From: Helianthus annuus
Taxonomy: Eukaryota; Streptophyta; Magnoliopsida; Asterales; Asteraceae
Assembly (NCBI RefSeq): GCF_002127325.2
Contig: NC_035435.2
Span: 122,135,127 to 122,199,126, forward strand
Direction of reading: 5' to 3'
DNA: 64,000 nucleotides
In this document: piece after piece, positions 1 through 11,303 of the stretch
Numbering within the stretch: position 1 is the stretch's first letter
Layout: each line of letters begins with the position of its first letter
Translations under genes and position numbers: made by a program
The notes under the pieces: model-generated
Databases searched by the model: none
What the model was told of the DNA's origin: nothing
What the model saw: only the letters and a program-made list of their open reading frames with translations

Positions 1-192
1 CGAGGTACTCGACTAACTTCTCACTTTTAACTGCATAGGATCCATTTAAATGATTAGTGATTAACAAGGAATCGACATATACTTGCAAATTCTTGATATT
101 CATATTCTTAGCCAATTCTAATCCTGCAATTAAAGCTTTATATTCTGCTTCATTATTAGTGGCAGGAAATCCACACCTAATAGCTTGGGGTA
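1..192 (-). pseudogene. pol: E0 pol fragment, archaeal-type RNase H C-terminal half
   Basis: The minus-strand translation gives the NNEAEY-type glutamate region and the [10 protein letters not shown] motif carrying a catalytic aspartate, as in intact pol frames such as 26084-29389. The fragment ends at 192 where E1 inserted; bases 188-192 (GGGTA) recur at 38098-38102 after the E1 3' LTR. Beyond position 1 the element should continue into integrase and its own aORF. Confidence 0.85.
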
Positions 193-910
193 TGTTAGGG
201 CTGGATTTTTATGACCTATGATCCTTACTCGGTATCCTAACAAGTGATCCTTGTTTCTTTGGCAGATAGTGATCCTCAGAAGAGCTCTAGGGTCAGGATC
301 ATGGATCATCCTAAGGATCCTCATACTAACGATTGTTCTCTTTGGATTTAATGTTGTTTTGCAGGAATTACGAGTTGGACATGGTCTTAGCAACGTAAAC
401 AAGGAATCTGTCACGCTAATTTCGCACATGCATAATCAAAGATGGACGTTATGGATAATATTGAAACTCAGCACAATTCAAGGGAAATTAATTAGGCTAA
501 ATTTACTTCTATTTCTAAAGGGGTAACGAGCAAGTAGTTAGGTGATTTGCCTAAAATAGAACCACACACACTTGTATAAATGGCACTCTTGAACATTCGG
601 AAGACACAACACATTTCTCACACGCTTTAGCACACGATACTATAGTGATCCTTGTACCTAGCTCGTTACCATCCGAAGTTGTAACCATTATTTGTTATAT
701 TGAAGTTTGGTGATCGGTAGTTTCCATCACCCGAGGTTTTTTATGCCGGAGATCATTCATTGATCAAGGGCTTTTTCCTCGTATAAATCCTTGTGTCACT
801 TGTGCAATTTTCATTATAGTGGTCCTTATCTTTGTTCATCATACCAAGCATCATTCCCCGTTTACAAAGAGTTTGGTTGCATTATCCTTGTGTGATTTTT
901 GACCAAAACA
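193..910 (+). repeat. E1 5' LTR
   Basis: Starts TGTTAGGGCTGG and ends GACCAAAACA, the TG...CA ends of an LTR, followed directly by a PBS. A TATA box (TATAAAT, 575-581) marks the likely promoter, with transcription expected about 30 bp downstream. A conserved foldable segment lies at 709-781 (see findings). Partner LTR is 37380-38097. Confidence 0.95.
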
Positions 911-913
911 GTT

Positions 914-931
914 TGGCGCCCACCGTGGGGC
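914..931 (+). other. E1 primer-binding site, tRNA-Lys
   Basis: TGGCGCCCACCGTGGGGC begins 3 bp after the LTR. From memory it is complementary to the 3' end of plant tRNA-Lys including CCA. Minus-strand DNA synthesis would start here. The same 18 bases follow the 5' LTRs of E2, E3, E4 and E6. Confidence 0.85.
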
Positions 932-989
932 AATTGGTGCTTCATTCATAAGAAAATTTTTCTGTTGGTGATCATTCCGGAAGCGTTGC

Positions 990-3508
990 ATGGCTTCATC
1001 GTTGAAGAATACTTCCACAGTGATGTCTGTAGTCAATTCATCTAATGGCATTCCACCTTTGCCTCCACCACCAGCTGGATCTCAGAAAAATGCTGAGAAG
1101 AGACCAACTCCTATCTTCTCTAAACCTTCATCTTCTGTTCTAACTTCTTCTGCTCCTAGTACTAGTGATATATTTACTTTGATTTTGCAGATGAGGGATC
1201 GTATGCAGCAGCAGGATGAAACTAATGACAGGATCCTAAGGAAATCGGAGATCTCAAAAGGCAAAAGAAAACGCCAGAGGATCATTCCTCACTAATGCCC
1301 AAATCTTTGAATTTTGATACTCCGATGATTACTTCTCAGCCATCAGAGGCCCCAGACATTCAACATATGGGTGGATTAAGAGGAGTGCATTTCGGCCCAG
1401 CAGCGGTGACTCAGGCATCAGGATCATATTTCCAACCGGCAGGATCCTATACTTAGCATATGGGATCCTTCATGAACTCAGGATCCTCCTTCGTTCCAGG
1501 ATCATCCCAAATTCAAGGATCCTCCTTTGTTCCAGGATCATCCCATGTTCAGGGATCCCTCCAGATGCCAGGATCCTTGAAGAATTTGCAAACAGGAAGT
1601 CCAGATGTCCATCAAGGAGATTTTATTCCAATGCAGATCATTGCTTCCACTGGTCCCTCCATCATCCCAAAATCCCATCAATATGGATTCACACCCAATG
1701 TTCCTAACTTGAACCCGATGGGAGGTAACACTTCTAAAAATTCTCTTACCACTAACCATGGATTCATGCAGGATACAGGTATCAACCGTGCTATGGCCAG
1801 AGAACTGCAGAAACTGAAGGATATGATATCAAGTGTTCCAGGGGTAGTCAAACCTATCCCGGAGATTGCAGACGGAAGCCATAAGGTATCTCGTTTTGCA
1901 CCACCAATTTGTGATGCTGAGATACCCAAAAGATTCCATATCCCTACTATGAAGCTGTATGATGGTACGACGGATCCTGAGGAACACATAGCACAATACA
2001 GGGAGAGGATGGAGATCAATCCAATTCCAGAAAGGTTAAAGGAAGCATGTCTGTGCAAGGGATTTGGATCCACTCTTACTAGATCAGCTCTTAAATGGCT
2101 ACTAAGTCTTCCCCCTTACTCTATTTCTTCGTTTGCTAATTTAGTTAACTTATTCAATAATCAATTTTCTTGTAGTAGAAAATTTGAACGATTGACTAGC
2201 GATTTATATAGGATAACTCAGGGTCATAATGAATCATTAAGGGATTATATAACCAAATTTAGTAAAGAATCCTTGGACATTCCTAACTTGGATGTGGCCA
2301 CAGCTGTTGAGGCCTTCAAGATGGGATTGCTTAAGGATTCATTGTTCTATGATGATCTTGTTATGACACCATGCAGGAACTTAGACGAAGTAAGGACCCG
2401 GGCACTCAGGTTCATCTGGCTAGAGGATGACAAGAGGATCCAGGAGAGACAAGTAGGATCCTCAAAACAAGAAAAGCAAGGATCCTCTTTCAAAAGCAAC
2501 AAATTCAAATCCTATAACAGAACTGACAACCAGAATGTGCATGCTGTTGACCAAGAAGAGGATGATGAAGATTATCCTCCGATTTCTGAATACTGTTTTT
2601 CCGTTGATAACCATGAACTAATCCTTGCAATGCAGAATCTCGGAGAAAAGGCCAGATGGCCCAGAAAAAATGACAAACCAGCCGCAGCTAAAGATAAATC
2701 AAAGTGGTGTGCATACCATGAGGATTTTGGGCATTTGACAGAGGAATGCATCGCATTACGAAAGGAAATTGGATATCTGCTGAGCAAGGGGCATTTGAAA
2801 GAATTGTTGGGAAGAAAAAAGAAAAGGACTCAGGATCCTGAAAGGATCCCTGAAAGTGCTCCAGCCCCTCCGGCAGATGCACAAGTGATCAACTTCATTT
2901 CTGGAGGATCAGACATCTGTGGTACATCCTTCTCAGCAGCTAAAAGGCATGCAAAGGAAGCTAAAATGGATAACGGAGAAAGACCTATACGAACATCAAG
3001 TGTCTCGGAAGGAAAAGCGATAACCTTTGATGAGGATGATCGAGTTGACATCCAGGATCCTCATCATGATAGTTTAGTTATTACTCTCTTTATTTCTAAC
3101 CACTTTGTCCGCAGGATCCTTATTGACGGAGGAAGCTCAGTAAACATTATCCAGCTTGATGTTCTGAAGAAAATGGGTATCTCTGAATCAGATATCACAC
3201 CAAGATCCTCCGTGCTTGTGGGATTTAGTGGCGAAACTAAGAAAACCCTGGGGGACATCAAACTCCCAATTTATGTGGAAGGATTACATAATTATCAAAA
3301 ATTTTGTGTTATTGACTGTTTGTCTTGTTGTAATGTTATCCTTGGCAGGCCCTGGATACACGATATGAAGGCAGTCCCATCCACCTACCATCAGTGTGTG
3401 AAGCTCCCTAGCCCATGGGGAATAATCAAGATCGATAGTGATCAGCAGGAGGCTAAGGATTGTTACACCTCATCAATGAAACCAGCCTCGAAATCAAGGG
3501 AGCAATAG
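990..3508 (+). pseudogene. gag-pro: E1 gag-protease, broken
   Basis: The start ATG at 990 (MASSLKNTST) matches the other copies. A one-base deletion near 1236 shifts the frame, and CAG has become TAG at 1454-1456; the frame is then open from 1457 to the UAG at 3506-3508. Parts in order: N-terminal helix, two copies of the 12-residue SSFVPGSSQVQG-type repeat, the retrotransposon gag domain with CSRKFERLTSDLYRIT, a CHHC zinc knuckle (C-X2-H-X4-H-X4-C), and an aspartic protease with active site LIDGGSS. Gag forms the particle and protease matures the polyprotein. It cannot be made whole from this copy. Confidence 0.85.
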
Positions 3509-3517
3509 CAATTAAAG
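3503..3517 (+). promoter_or_regulatory. E1 gag/pol readthrough site
   Basis: CAA TAG CAA TTA AAG. The UAG at 3506-3508 ends gag-protease and pol continues in the same frame. The six bases after the stop, CAATTA, fit the CARYYA leaky-stop consensus. Confidence 0.75.
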
Positions 3518-5921
3518 TATCCTCCAAGGGGTGTCTTGGAGGCAAGAGAGCAGGATGTGGACGAAATCCTCCTGGATCCTGAATCCAAAATCTATATCGG
3601 ATCTAGGATCCTTGGACAAATGAAAGAAGACATAGTATCCTTCCTCAAAAGAAGAAAGTCTACCTTTGCATGGAAACATGAGGATATGACAGGTATATCT
3701 AAGGATATTATCACTCATAAACTTGACATTGACAGGTCAGTTAAACCAATCCACCAAAAAAGGAGGAAGTTTGCACCAGAAAGAAATGCCATTATCCAGG
3801 AAGAGGTAGAAAGATTACTACGAGCAGGTATGATTAGAGAAGTGGAGGGTATGTGTCGATTTCACTGATTTGAATAAGGCATGTCCCAAGGATCCTTTCC
3901 CATTACCCCACATTGACTCCATGGTGGATGCAACGGCGGGTCATGAACTGTTAACCTTTATGGATGCATCATCTGGATTCCAACAAATCCAGATGGAACC
4001 ATCTGACCAAGAGGATACGGCCTTTATGACCCCAACCGGTTTATATTGTTATATTGCTATGCCTTTTGGATTAAGAAATGCAGGTGCAACATATCAAAGG
4101 CTAGTGAATATGATGTTCAAAGATCAAATTGGACAAACTATGGAAGTGTACATAGACGATATGGTGGTGAAATCCAAAAAAGCTGAGGATCACCTAAGGG
4201 ACTTGGAGGAAGCATTTGATATCCTTGATAATTATAACATGAAGCTTAATCCTTCAAAATGTCACTTTGGTGTTAAAGCAGGTAAATTCTTAGGATATAT
4301 GGTAACCCAGAGGAGCATTGAAGCAAGCCCGGAACAAATCAAAGCATTGGTGAATATCAAATCCCCTGCCAACGCTAAGGATGTGCAAAGACTAACAGGC
4401 AGGATAGCAGCTTTAAACATATTTATATCCAAATCCTCAGAAAAGTGTAAAGAATTCTATGATATCCTAAGAAAGAACAAGAAATTCGAATGGACTGAAA
4501 AGCATGAGAATGCTTTACAAGCCCTAAAAGAATACATGTCCTCAGCACCAGCATTGATGAAACCAGAAAAAGGAGATGTGTTATCCTTATACCTTGCGGT
4601 ATCCTCAAAAGCAGTAAGTGCAGTCCTTGTTAAGGATCATGAAGGTATACAATATCCTGTCTATTATGTAAGTAAGAGTTTACTTGATGCTGAATCCAGG
4701 TATTCACACCTTGAAAAACTTATTCTTGCACTGATTATGGCATCTACTGAACTAAGACATTATTTTGAAACCCATGTTATTGTTGTTAGAACTAATTTTC
4801 CAATTAAGAATGTCCTCAGGAAACCAGAGATGTCCGGCAGAATGGCTAAGTGGGCAGTAAAGCTTAGTGCCCATGATATAAGATATGAGCCTAGAACAGC
4901 CATCAAATCCCAAGCATTAGCAGACTTTGTGGCTGATTTCAGTAGTGATTTACAAAAGGAAGCCGAATTGGAAGTCCAGCAGCTGGATGAAACCAAGGAT
5001 CCTTGGATACTACATACTGACGGATCCTCAAATGTTAAAGGCACGGGGCTTGGTATACTACTAAAATCGCCACAGGGGGACATAATACCCCATTCCATAG
5101 CTTGTGAGTTCCAAGCCACTAATAATGAGGCTGAATATGAAGCCTTAATCGATGGCTTGCAAATTGCTAAGCATATGGGGATCAGGTATCTTGAGGTATA
5201 CGTGGATTCATTGTTAATCACTAATCACTTTAATGGATCCTATGCTGTTAAAGGTGAAAAACTAACCAAATATTTAGAGATAGTCAAAGAATTGGCATTC
5301 TCCTTTGTTTCCTTCAGTTTGACACAGGTACCAAGGGAAGAAAATACAGAAGCTGATGCATTGGCCAATCTAGGATCATCTTTGAAGATCCCAGAGGATA
5401 TAAGTATCCCCATCATCCATATCCTGGCTCCTGCTATTGAAAATCAGGTGGCCATGGAAATAGAAGAGGATTCTGCAATGATCCCCAGTGAGGATACTCA
5501 ATCTTGTTCAGGATCATGGATCTCACCAATCTTGAGATACTTACAACACGGGAGATTCCTATGGGAGAAAATCCCAGGGCTTTCAGAATTAAGGTATCTC
5601 AATTCACAATCTTAAATAATATGTTGTATAAGCGATCTCTTGCAGGACCATATTTGAGATGTATCGAGGATCCTGAAGTTCAAGAAGTTTTAAAAGACTT
5701 CCTGAAGGAGATTGTGGAAACCACACTGGGGGTAGGGCATTGTTCTCAAGGATCTTAAGGACAGGATACTACTGGCCAACTATGAAAAGGGATGTTGTGG
5801 AGTATGCTAAGAAGTGTGATCCTTGTCAAAGACACAACAATATCCTTCATCAGCCGGCTGAATTTCTACATCCTATATCATCCTCTTGGCCATTTATGAG
5901 ATGGGGGATGGATATAGTTGG
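3509..5921 (+). pseudogene. pol: E1 pol 5' part (RT, RNase H, start of integrase), broken
   Basis: Reverse transcriptase with YIDDMVV, the degenerate Ty3-type RNase H, the archaeal-type RNase H (HTDGSS) and the integrase zinc-finger region are present. Damage relative to the open pol of E5: a 56-bp deletion near 3850 between GT repeats that removes the [15 protein letters not shown] stretch, a lost G near 5553 and a lost A near 5702. The sequence stops in integrase at MDIVG, where E3 inserted (duplication GTTGG 5917-5921). Integrase resumes at 33353 with about 105 bp missing. Confidence 0.85.
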
Positions 5922-6627
5922 TGTTAGGGCTGGATTTTTATAACTTATGTGATCCTAACCAGTGATCCTTGTTTCTTTGGCAGATAGTGATCCTCAGAAG
6001 AGCTCCAGGATCAGGATCACGGACCATCATAGGGATACTCATACTAACGATTGTTCTCTTTGGATTTAATGTTGTTTTGCAGGAATTTGGAGTAGGATCC
6101 GCTCTTAGCAACGTAAATAAGGAACCTGTCACGCTACTTTGGCATATGCATAATCAAAGATGGACGTTGTGAACAATATGGAAACTCAGCACAATTTAAG
6201 GGCGATTATTTAGGCTAAATTTACTTCTATTCTTGAAGGGGTAACGAGCTAATAGTTAGGTTATTTGCCTAAAATAGAACCACACACACTTGTATAAAAG
6301 GCACTCTTGAACATTCGGAAGACACAACACACTTCTCACACGCTTTGACACACGATACTATAGTGATCCTTGTACTTAGCTCGTTACCATCCGAAGTTGT
6401 AACCATTATTTGTTATATTGAAGTTTGGTGATCGGTAGTTTCCATCACCTGAGGTTTTTTATGCCGGAGATCATTCATTGATCAAGGGCTTTTTCCTCGT
6501 ATAAATCCTTGTGTCACTTGTGCATTTTCATTTAAGTGATCCTTCACTTTGTTCATCATACCAAGCATCATTCCCCGTTTACATAAAGTTTGGTTGCATT
6601 ATCCTTGTGTGATTTTTGACCAAAACA
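5922..6627 (+). repeat. E3 5' LTR
   Basis: 706 bp, TGTTAGGGCTGG...GACCAAAACA, followed by a PBS. TATA box in the TGTATAAAAGGC context near 6291-6302. It differs from the E3 3' LTR at about eight positions, including one 1-bp indel near 6530. Confidence 0.93.
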
Positions 6628-6630
6628 GTT

Positions 6631-6648
6631 TGGCGCCCACCGTGGGGC
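6631..6648 (+). other. E3 primer-binding site, tRNA-Lys
   Basis: The same 18 bases as at 914-931, placed 3 bp after the LTR. Its retention fits a non-autonomous element still able to be copied in trans. Confidence 0.85.
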
Positions 6649-6707
6649 AATTGGTGCTTCATTCATAAGAAAATTTTTCTGATTGGTGATCATTCCGGAA
6701 GTGTAGC

Positions 6708-8720
6708 ATGGCTTCATCGTTGAAGAATACTTCCACAGCGATGTCTGCAGTCAATTCATCTAATGGCATTCCACCTTTGCCTCCACCACCAGCTGGATCT
6801 CAGAAAAATGCTGAGAAGAGACCAACTCCTATCTCCTCTAAACCATCATCTTCTGCTCTAACTTCTTCTGTTCCCAGTACTAGTGATATATTTACTTTGA
6901 TTTTGCAGATGAGGGATCGTATGCAGCAGCAGGATGAAACTAATGACAGGATCCTCAAGGAAATCGGAGATCTCAAAAGGCAAAAGAAAACGGCAGAGGA
7001 TCATTCCCCACAAATGCCCAAATCTTTGAATTTTGATACTCCGATGATTACTTCTCAGCCATCAGAGGTCCCAAACGTTCAACATACTGATGGATTAAGA
7101 GGAGTGCATTTCGGCCCAGCAGCAATGACTCAGGCATCAGGATCATATTTCCAACCCGCAGGATCCTACACTCAGCATACGGGATCCTTCATGATCTTAG
7201 GATCCTCCTTTGTTCCAGGATCATCCCAGGTTCAAGGACCCTCCTTTGTTCCAGGATCATCCCAGGTTCAAGGATCCTCCTTTGTTCCAGGATCATCCCA
7301 GGTTCAAGGATCCTCCTTTGTTCCAGGATCATCCCAGGTTCAAGGACCCTCCTTTGTTCCAGGATCATCCCAGGTTCAAGGATCCTCCTTTGTTCCAGGA
7401 TCATCCCAGGTTCAAGGATCCTCCTTTGTTCCAGGATCATCCCAGGTTCAAGGATCCCTTCAGATACCAGGATCCTTGAAGAATTTGCAAACAGGAAGTC
7501 CAGATGTCCATCAAGGAGATTTTATTCCAATGCAAACCATTGCTTCCACTGGTCCATCCATCATCCCAGAATCCCAGCAATATGGATTCACACCCAATGT
7601 TCCTAACTTGAACCCGATGGGAGGTAACACTTTTAATAATTCTCTTACCACTAACCATGGATTCATGCAGGATATAGGTATCAATCATGCTATGGCCAGA
7701 GAACTACAAAAACTGAAGGATATGATATCAAGTGTTCCAGGGGTAGTTAAACCTATCCCGGAGATTGCAGATGGAAGCCATAAGGTATCTCGTTTTGCAC
7801 CACCAATTTGTGATGCTGAGATACCCAAAAGGTTCCATATCCCTACTATGAAGCTGTATGATGGTACAACGGATCCTGAGGAACACATAGCACAATACAG
7901 GGAAAGGATGGAGATCAATCCAATTCCAGAAAAGTTAAAGGAAGCATGCCTATGCAAAGGATTTGGATCCACTCTTACTGGATCAGCTCTTAAATGGCTG
8001 CTAAGTCTTCCCCCTTACTCTATTACTTCATTCGCTAATTTAGTTAACTTATTCAATAATCAATTTTCTTGTAGTAGAAAATTTGAACGATTGACTAGCG
8101 ATTTATATAGGATAACTCAGGGTCATAATGAAACATTAAGGGATTATATAACCAAGTTTAGTAAAGAATCCTTGGATATTCCTAACTTGGATGTGGCCAC
8201 AGCTGTTGAGGCCTTCAAGATGGGTTTACTTAAGGATTCATTGTTCTATGATGATCTTGTTATGACACCATGCAGGAACCTAGACGAAGTAAGAACTCGG
8301 GCACTCAGGTTCATCCGGTTAGAGGATGACAAGAGGATCCAGGAGAGACAAGTAGGATCCTCAAAACAAGAAAAGCAAGGATCCTCTTTCAAAAGCAACA
8401 GATTCAAATCCTATAATAGAACTGACAACCAGAACGTGCATGCTGTTGACCAAGAAGAGGATGATGAAGATTATCCTCCAATTTCTGAATACTGTTTTTC
8501 CGTTGATAACCATGAACTAATCCTTGCAATGCAGAATCTAGGAGAAAAAGCCAGATGGCCTAGAAAAAATGACAAACCAGCCGCAACTCTGCCAGCCTCG
8601 CCTTCCAGCCCTCCACGTCCCATGTGCTTTTGTCGAAGGCAGGATCCTGAGCCTCCGCAGCCATCTGTAGCTGGATCTTATACATGGCTATCGCAGCAGA
8701 GACCTTGGCATCCTGGGTGA
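6708..8720 (+). pseudogene. gag: E3 gag, truncated and fused to antisense aORF sequence
   Basis: Open from ATG 6708 for 670 codons. The first about 625 codons are a good gag: N-terminal helix, seven 12-residue SSFVPGSSQVQG-type repeats (about 7199-7455), and the gag domain with CSRKFERLTSDLYRIT. At the CAACT junction (8583-8587) it runs into aORF exon 4 read backwards, giving an unrelated tail to the stop at 8718-8720. The CHHC zinc knuckle and protease are lost. The structural part of gag is intact, so a product could in principle be made. Confidence 0.8.
7199..7455 (+). repeat. E3 gag 36-bp tandem repeat, 7 units
   Basis: Seven in-frame 36-bp units coding SSFVPGSSQVQG, most with a GGATCC. 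Units 1 and 4 have GGACCC instead, so a proline replaces a serine with a spacing of three units, which suggests a 108-bp duplication step. Confidence 0.9.
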
Positions 8721-10065
8721 TATCATGCTTCTCATAATCAAAGTTGATCAGCATTTTGGCAGCCTCATCCTTGGTAGCCCGGAGCTCCTTCTCAAGATCA
8801 GCAATCTTGAGATCCTTCAGCACACCCATCTGTTGGAGGTCAGCGATTTGGCGGTCTTGATCCTCGACGTGGCCAACATAAGTCTCTATCTCAGCAAATT
8901 TCTGCAAGGAAAACAAGGCATAACGTCAGAAACAAGTGATCCTCAAAACTGTCAGGATAACAAACAGGGGCAGTGATCCTTACCTCGTTGAAGTAGTCCA
9001 GAAATTGTTGGCGGAGCAGGGGCAGACCTTGTAAATCCTCAGAGGCCTTTCTCTTCTTTCCTTTACCCCTAATAGGTGCTTTAGGGGCTGAAGCGCTTGG
9101 GCTAGCAGGATTCTTCTTCCTTGAGGATTTCACGTTGGTCAGATCATCGATGCCAAACTTTGAGGCAGACTTAGAAGATTTTCCAGCACCTACACAACCA
9201 AAATAAGATAAGTATTCTAATTAAATTTGAAATCCTGCACAGAATTACTTTATAAATATGAATACTTACTTGACATTGTGACAGAGGCAGAGGATACTTC
9301 TTGGGAATCCTGGGTAGCAACCTGGAAAGTTCTTGTCTCTGGATCAAGCTTCTTAAAAGCCAAAAGTCTCTCTTTTGCAGCAGGGGTCAACCTAAGACGA
9401 GAAATGGATATAGCTGCACAATAAACAAGAAAATATCAGTGATCCTCATCCTAAGGAACAGGTTTTATGGTGATCCTTCCAGGATCCTCTATCCTACCAT
9501 GAGTAGCCCACTCTTTGGGCAGATCCTTCCCATCAGGGATGGTGTCTCTCCTAACAAAAAAGAACCGACGCTTCCAGTTCGTGTCGTTCTTGGTAACTTT
9601 GAAGACAGGGTGATCCTCTCCAGCTTTTCGCTTAAACAAATAACGATGGGATCCGAAAGTGGTAAGATCATACATCTCAGCCAGCTCCGCCATACCAAGG
9701 TCAATCCCCTCTTGTTCAATGATCCTCTCAAGGGTGTATAACACCCTCCAGATCATGGGCATGGCCTGGATATAGCAGATGCCGGTGAGAGAGAAAAAGG
9801 ATTAAGTGAACTGAGGAAAAGGATACGAATATCCTATCAAGAACGGAGTAACCGGGAAAGCTACCCAAGTATCAGAAATAAAATCACTCAAAGCAGTGGG
9901 GGTAAAAGATTTGAAAAGGGTGTTCGCCGGAAAGCAATGACGAATTTTGTCGATCTGAGAGTCGGTAAAACAACACCTCTCAGTGCGAGAATCCTTGATG
10001 ATCCCTTGACCCTTCAAGGGACTGTTCTTCTTAGGATCCTTGTGCGGGGAGTTCCGGAGCAACAT
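8587..10065 (-). pseudogene. E3 antisense aORF, copy 1 (truncated, nonsense)
   Basis: Exons by comparison with the full gene: exon 1 9498-10065, exon 2 9270-9413, exon 3 8984-9189, exon 4 8587-8901 (3' part deleted). The start ATG is at 10063-10065 (MLLRNSP). Exon 1 carries a stop at 9802-9804 (CAA to TAA in the minus sense) that is absent from copy 2 and from other elements. Splice signals and phases are kept; exon 3 is 12 bases shorter than in E4, four codons. The C-terminal acidic tail is missing because of the gag junction. Confidence 0.8.
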
Positions 10066-10204
10066 TTTTTCAAGACGATGGAAAGAAAAAGAAAAACAGA
10101 GCAAGCAAGATAGAAGGAGAAGGGGAATACCTGTTCAATCCTCTGATCGCGGTTATAAAGGGAAGAGTTCTCGAATTTAAATGCAAACGATCCTATCCCT
10201 ATTT

Positions 10205-10251
10205 CTATTTATAATGATGATTTGTGCAGGGCTGTCATCTCCATGACGTCA
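10205..10251 (-). promoter_or_regulatory. E3 aORF promoter, copy 1
   Basis: In the minus sense, TGACGTCA (10244-10251, bZIP-type ACGT core) precedes a TATA box (CATTATAAATAG, 10205-10216), about 140 bp upstream of the aORF ATG at 10065. The arrangement recurs in all elements here. Confidence 0.6.
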
Positions 10252-10357
10252 GATCGCAACGGATAGTTCCTCCCTAACGGCTATATATCCGTTGAGTTAG
10301 TTATAGATAAGATTCGGCAAAATATAACTCGTTTATATTACATAAATACTCCTTATA

Positions 10358-10370
10358 TTTTGGGGGCAAT
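10358..10370 (+). other. E3 polypurine tract, copy 1
   Basis: TTTTGGGGGCAAT directly before the 3' LTR, the expected plus-strand priming site. Confidence 0.75.
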
Positions 10371-11077
10371 TGTTAGGGCTGGATTTTTATAACTTATGTG
10401 ATCCTAACCAGTGATCCTTGTTTCTTTGGCAGATAGTGATCCTCAGAAGAGCTCCAGGATCAGGATCACGGACCATCATAGGGATCCTCATACTAACGAT
10501 TGTTCTCTTTGGATTTAATGTTGTCTTGCAGGAATTTGGAGTAGGATCCGCTCTTAGCAACGTAAATAAGGAACCTGTCACGCTACTTTGGCATATGCAT
10601 AATCAAAGATGGACATTGTGAACAATATGGAAACTCAGCACAATTTAAGGGCGATTATTTAGGCTAAATTTACTTCTATTCTTGAAGGGGTAAGGAGCTA
10701 ATAGTTAGGTTATTTGCCTAAAATAGAACCACACACACTTGTATAAAAGGCACTCTTGAACATGCGGAAGACACAACACACTTCTCACACGCTTTGACAC
10801 ACGATACTATAGTGATCCTTGTACTTAGCTCGTTACCATCCGAAGTTGTAACCATTATTTGTTATATTGAAGTTTGGTGATCGGTAGTTTCCATCACCCG
10901 AGGTTTTTTATGCCGGAGATCATTCATTGATCAAGGGCGTTTTCCTCGTATAAATCCTTGTGTCACTTGTGCATTTTACATTTAAGTGATCCTTCACTTT
11001 GTTCATCATACCAAGAATCATTCCCCATTTACATAAAGTTTGGTTGCATTATCCTTGTGTGATTTTTGACCAAAACA
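10371..11077 (+). repeat. E3 3' LTR, copy 1
   Basis: 707 bp, TG...CA, followed by the duplication GTTGG (11078-11082). It has two private bases against copy 2 (10764 and 10939). Confidence 0.93.
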
Positions 11078-11082
11078 GTTGG

Positions 11083-11153
11083 CAATGTGGGGTAATGGGA
11101 AAGGATCCTTGGGACATGCCTTATTCAAATCAGTGAAATCGACACATACCCTC
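11083..11153 (-). other. Inverted RT fragment, copy 1
   Basis: Reads on the minus strand as RT sequence ([19 protein letters not shown]). It joins E1 integrase (through the E3 target site) to E5 gag and is interrupted by E4 at CCCTC. A second copy lies at 13117-13187 and the remainder at 23984-24032. It has two-base (CA) overlap with the E1 side. Likely filler DNA from break repair, or a strand switch. Confidence 0.8.
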
Positions 11154-11226
11154 TGTTGGGGCTGGATTTTACTATAAATGATCCTTATACGTGATCCTGA
11201 CCAGTGATCCTTGTTTCTTTGGCAGA
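11154..11226 (+). repeat. E4 5' LTR fragment (duplication product)
   Basis: The first 73 bp of the E4-type LTR (TGTTGGGGCTGG), cut off where the tandem duplication unit ends. It is not a separate insertion. Confidence 0.92.
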
Positions 11227-11303
11227 CACAACCAAAATAAGATAAGTATTCTAATTAAATTTGAAATCCTGCACAGAATTACTTTATAAATATGAATACT
11301 TAC

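Noticed and set aside
251..526. Open frame inside the LTR (MFLWQIVILRR...), repeated in most LTRs on the plus strand and with a matching minus frame
   Set aside because: It recurs only because LTRs are homologous. Its length differs between copies (67 to 91 codons), stops move freely and it has no domain. Treated as chance.
5938..6132. Minus-strand open frames of about 64 codons in LTRs (MTGSLFTLLRADPTPNS...)
   Set aside because: Antisense shadows of the LTR with no conservation pattern and no context.
7199..7455. CRISPR-like array (regular 36-bp units)
   Set aside because: Units are contiguous with no unique spacers, code for protein in frame and lie in a plant retroelement.
7189..7479. 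Repetitive open frames (FQDHPRFKDPPL and MILEQRRILEPG) over the gag tandem repeats
   Set aside because: Frame shadows of a 36-bp repeat, which is open in all frames because the unit length is a multiple of three. The gag frame is the conserved one.
8560..8916. Minus-strand open frame that looks like a complete coiled-coil protein in E3
   Set aside because: It is aORF exon 4 running into reversed gag at the deletion joint. The true exon starts at the AG before 8901 and its 3' end is missing.
11154..11226. A separate truncated LTR insertion
   Set aside because: It ends exactly at the tandem duplication joint and matches the first 73 bp of the E4 LTR with the same CCCTC flank, so it is a duplication product.
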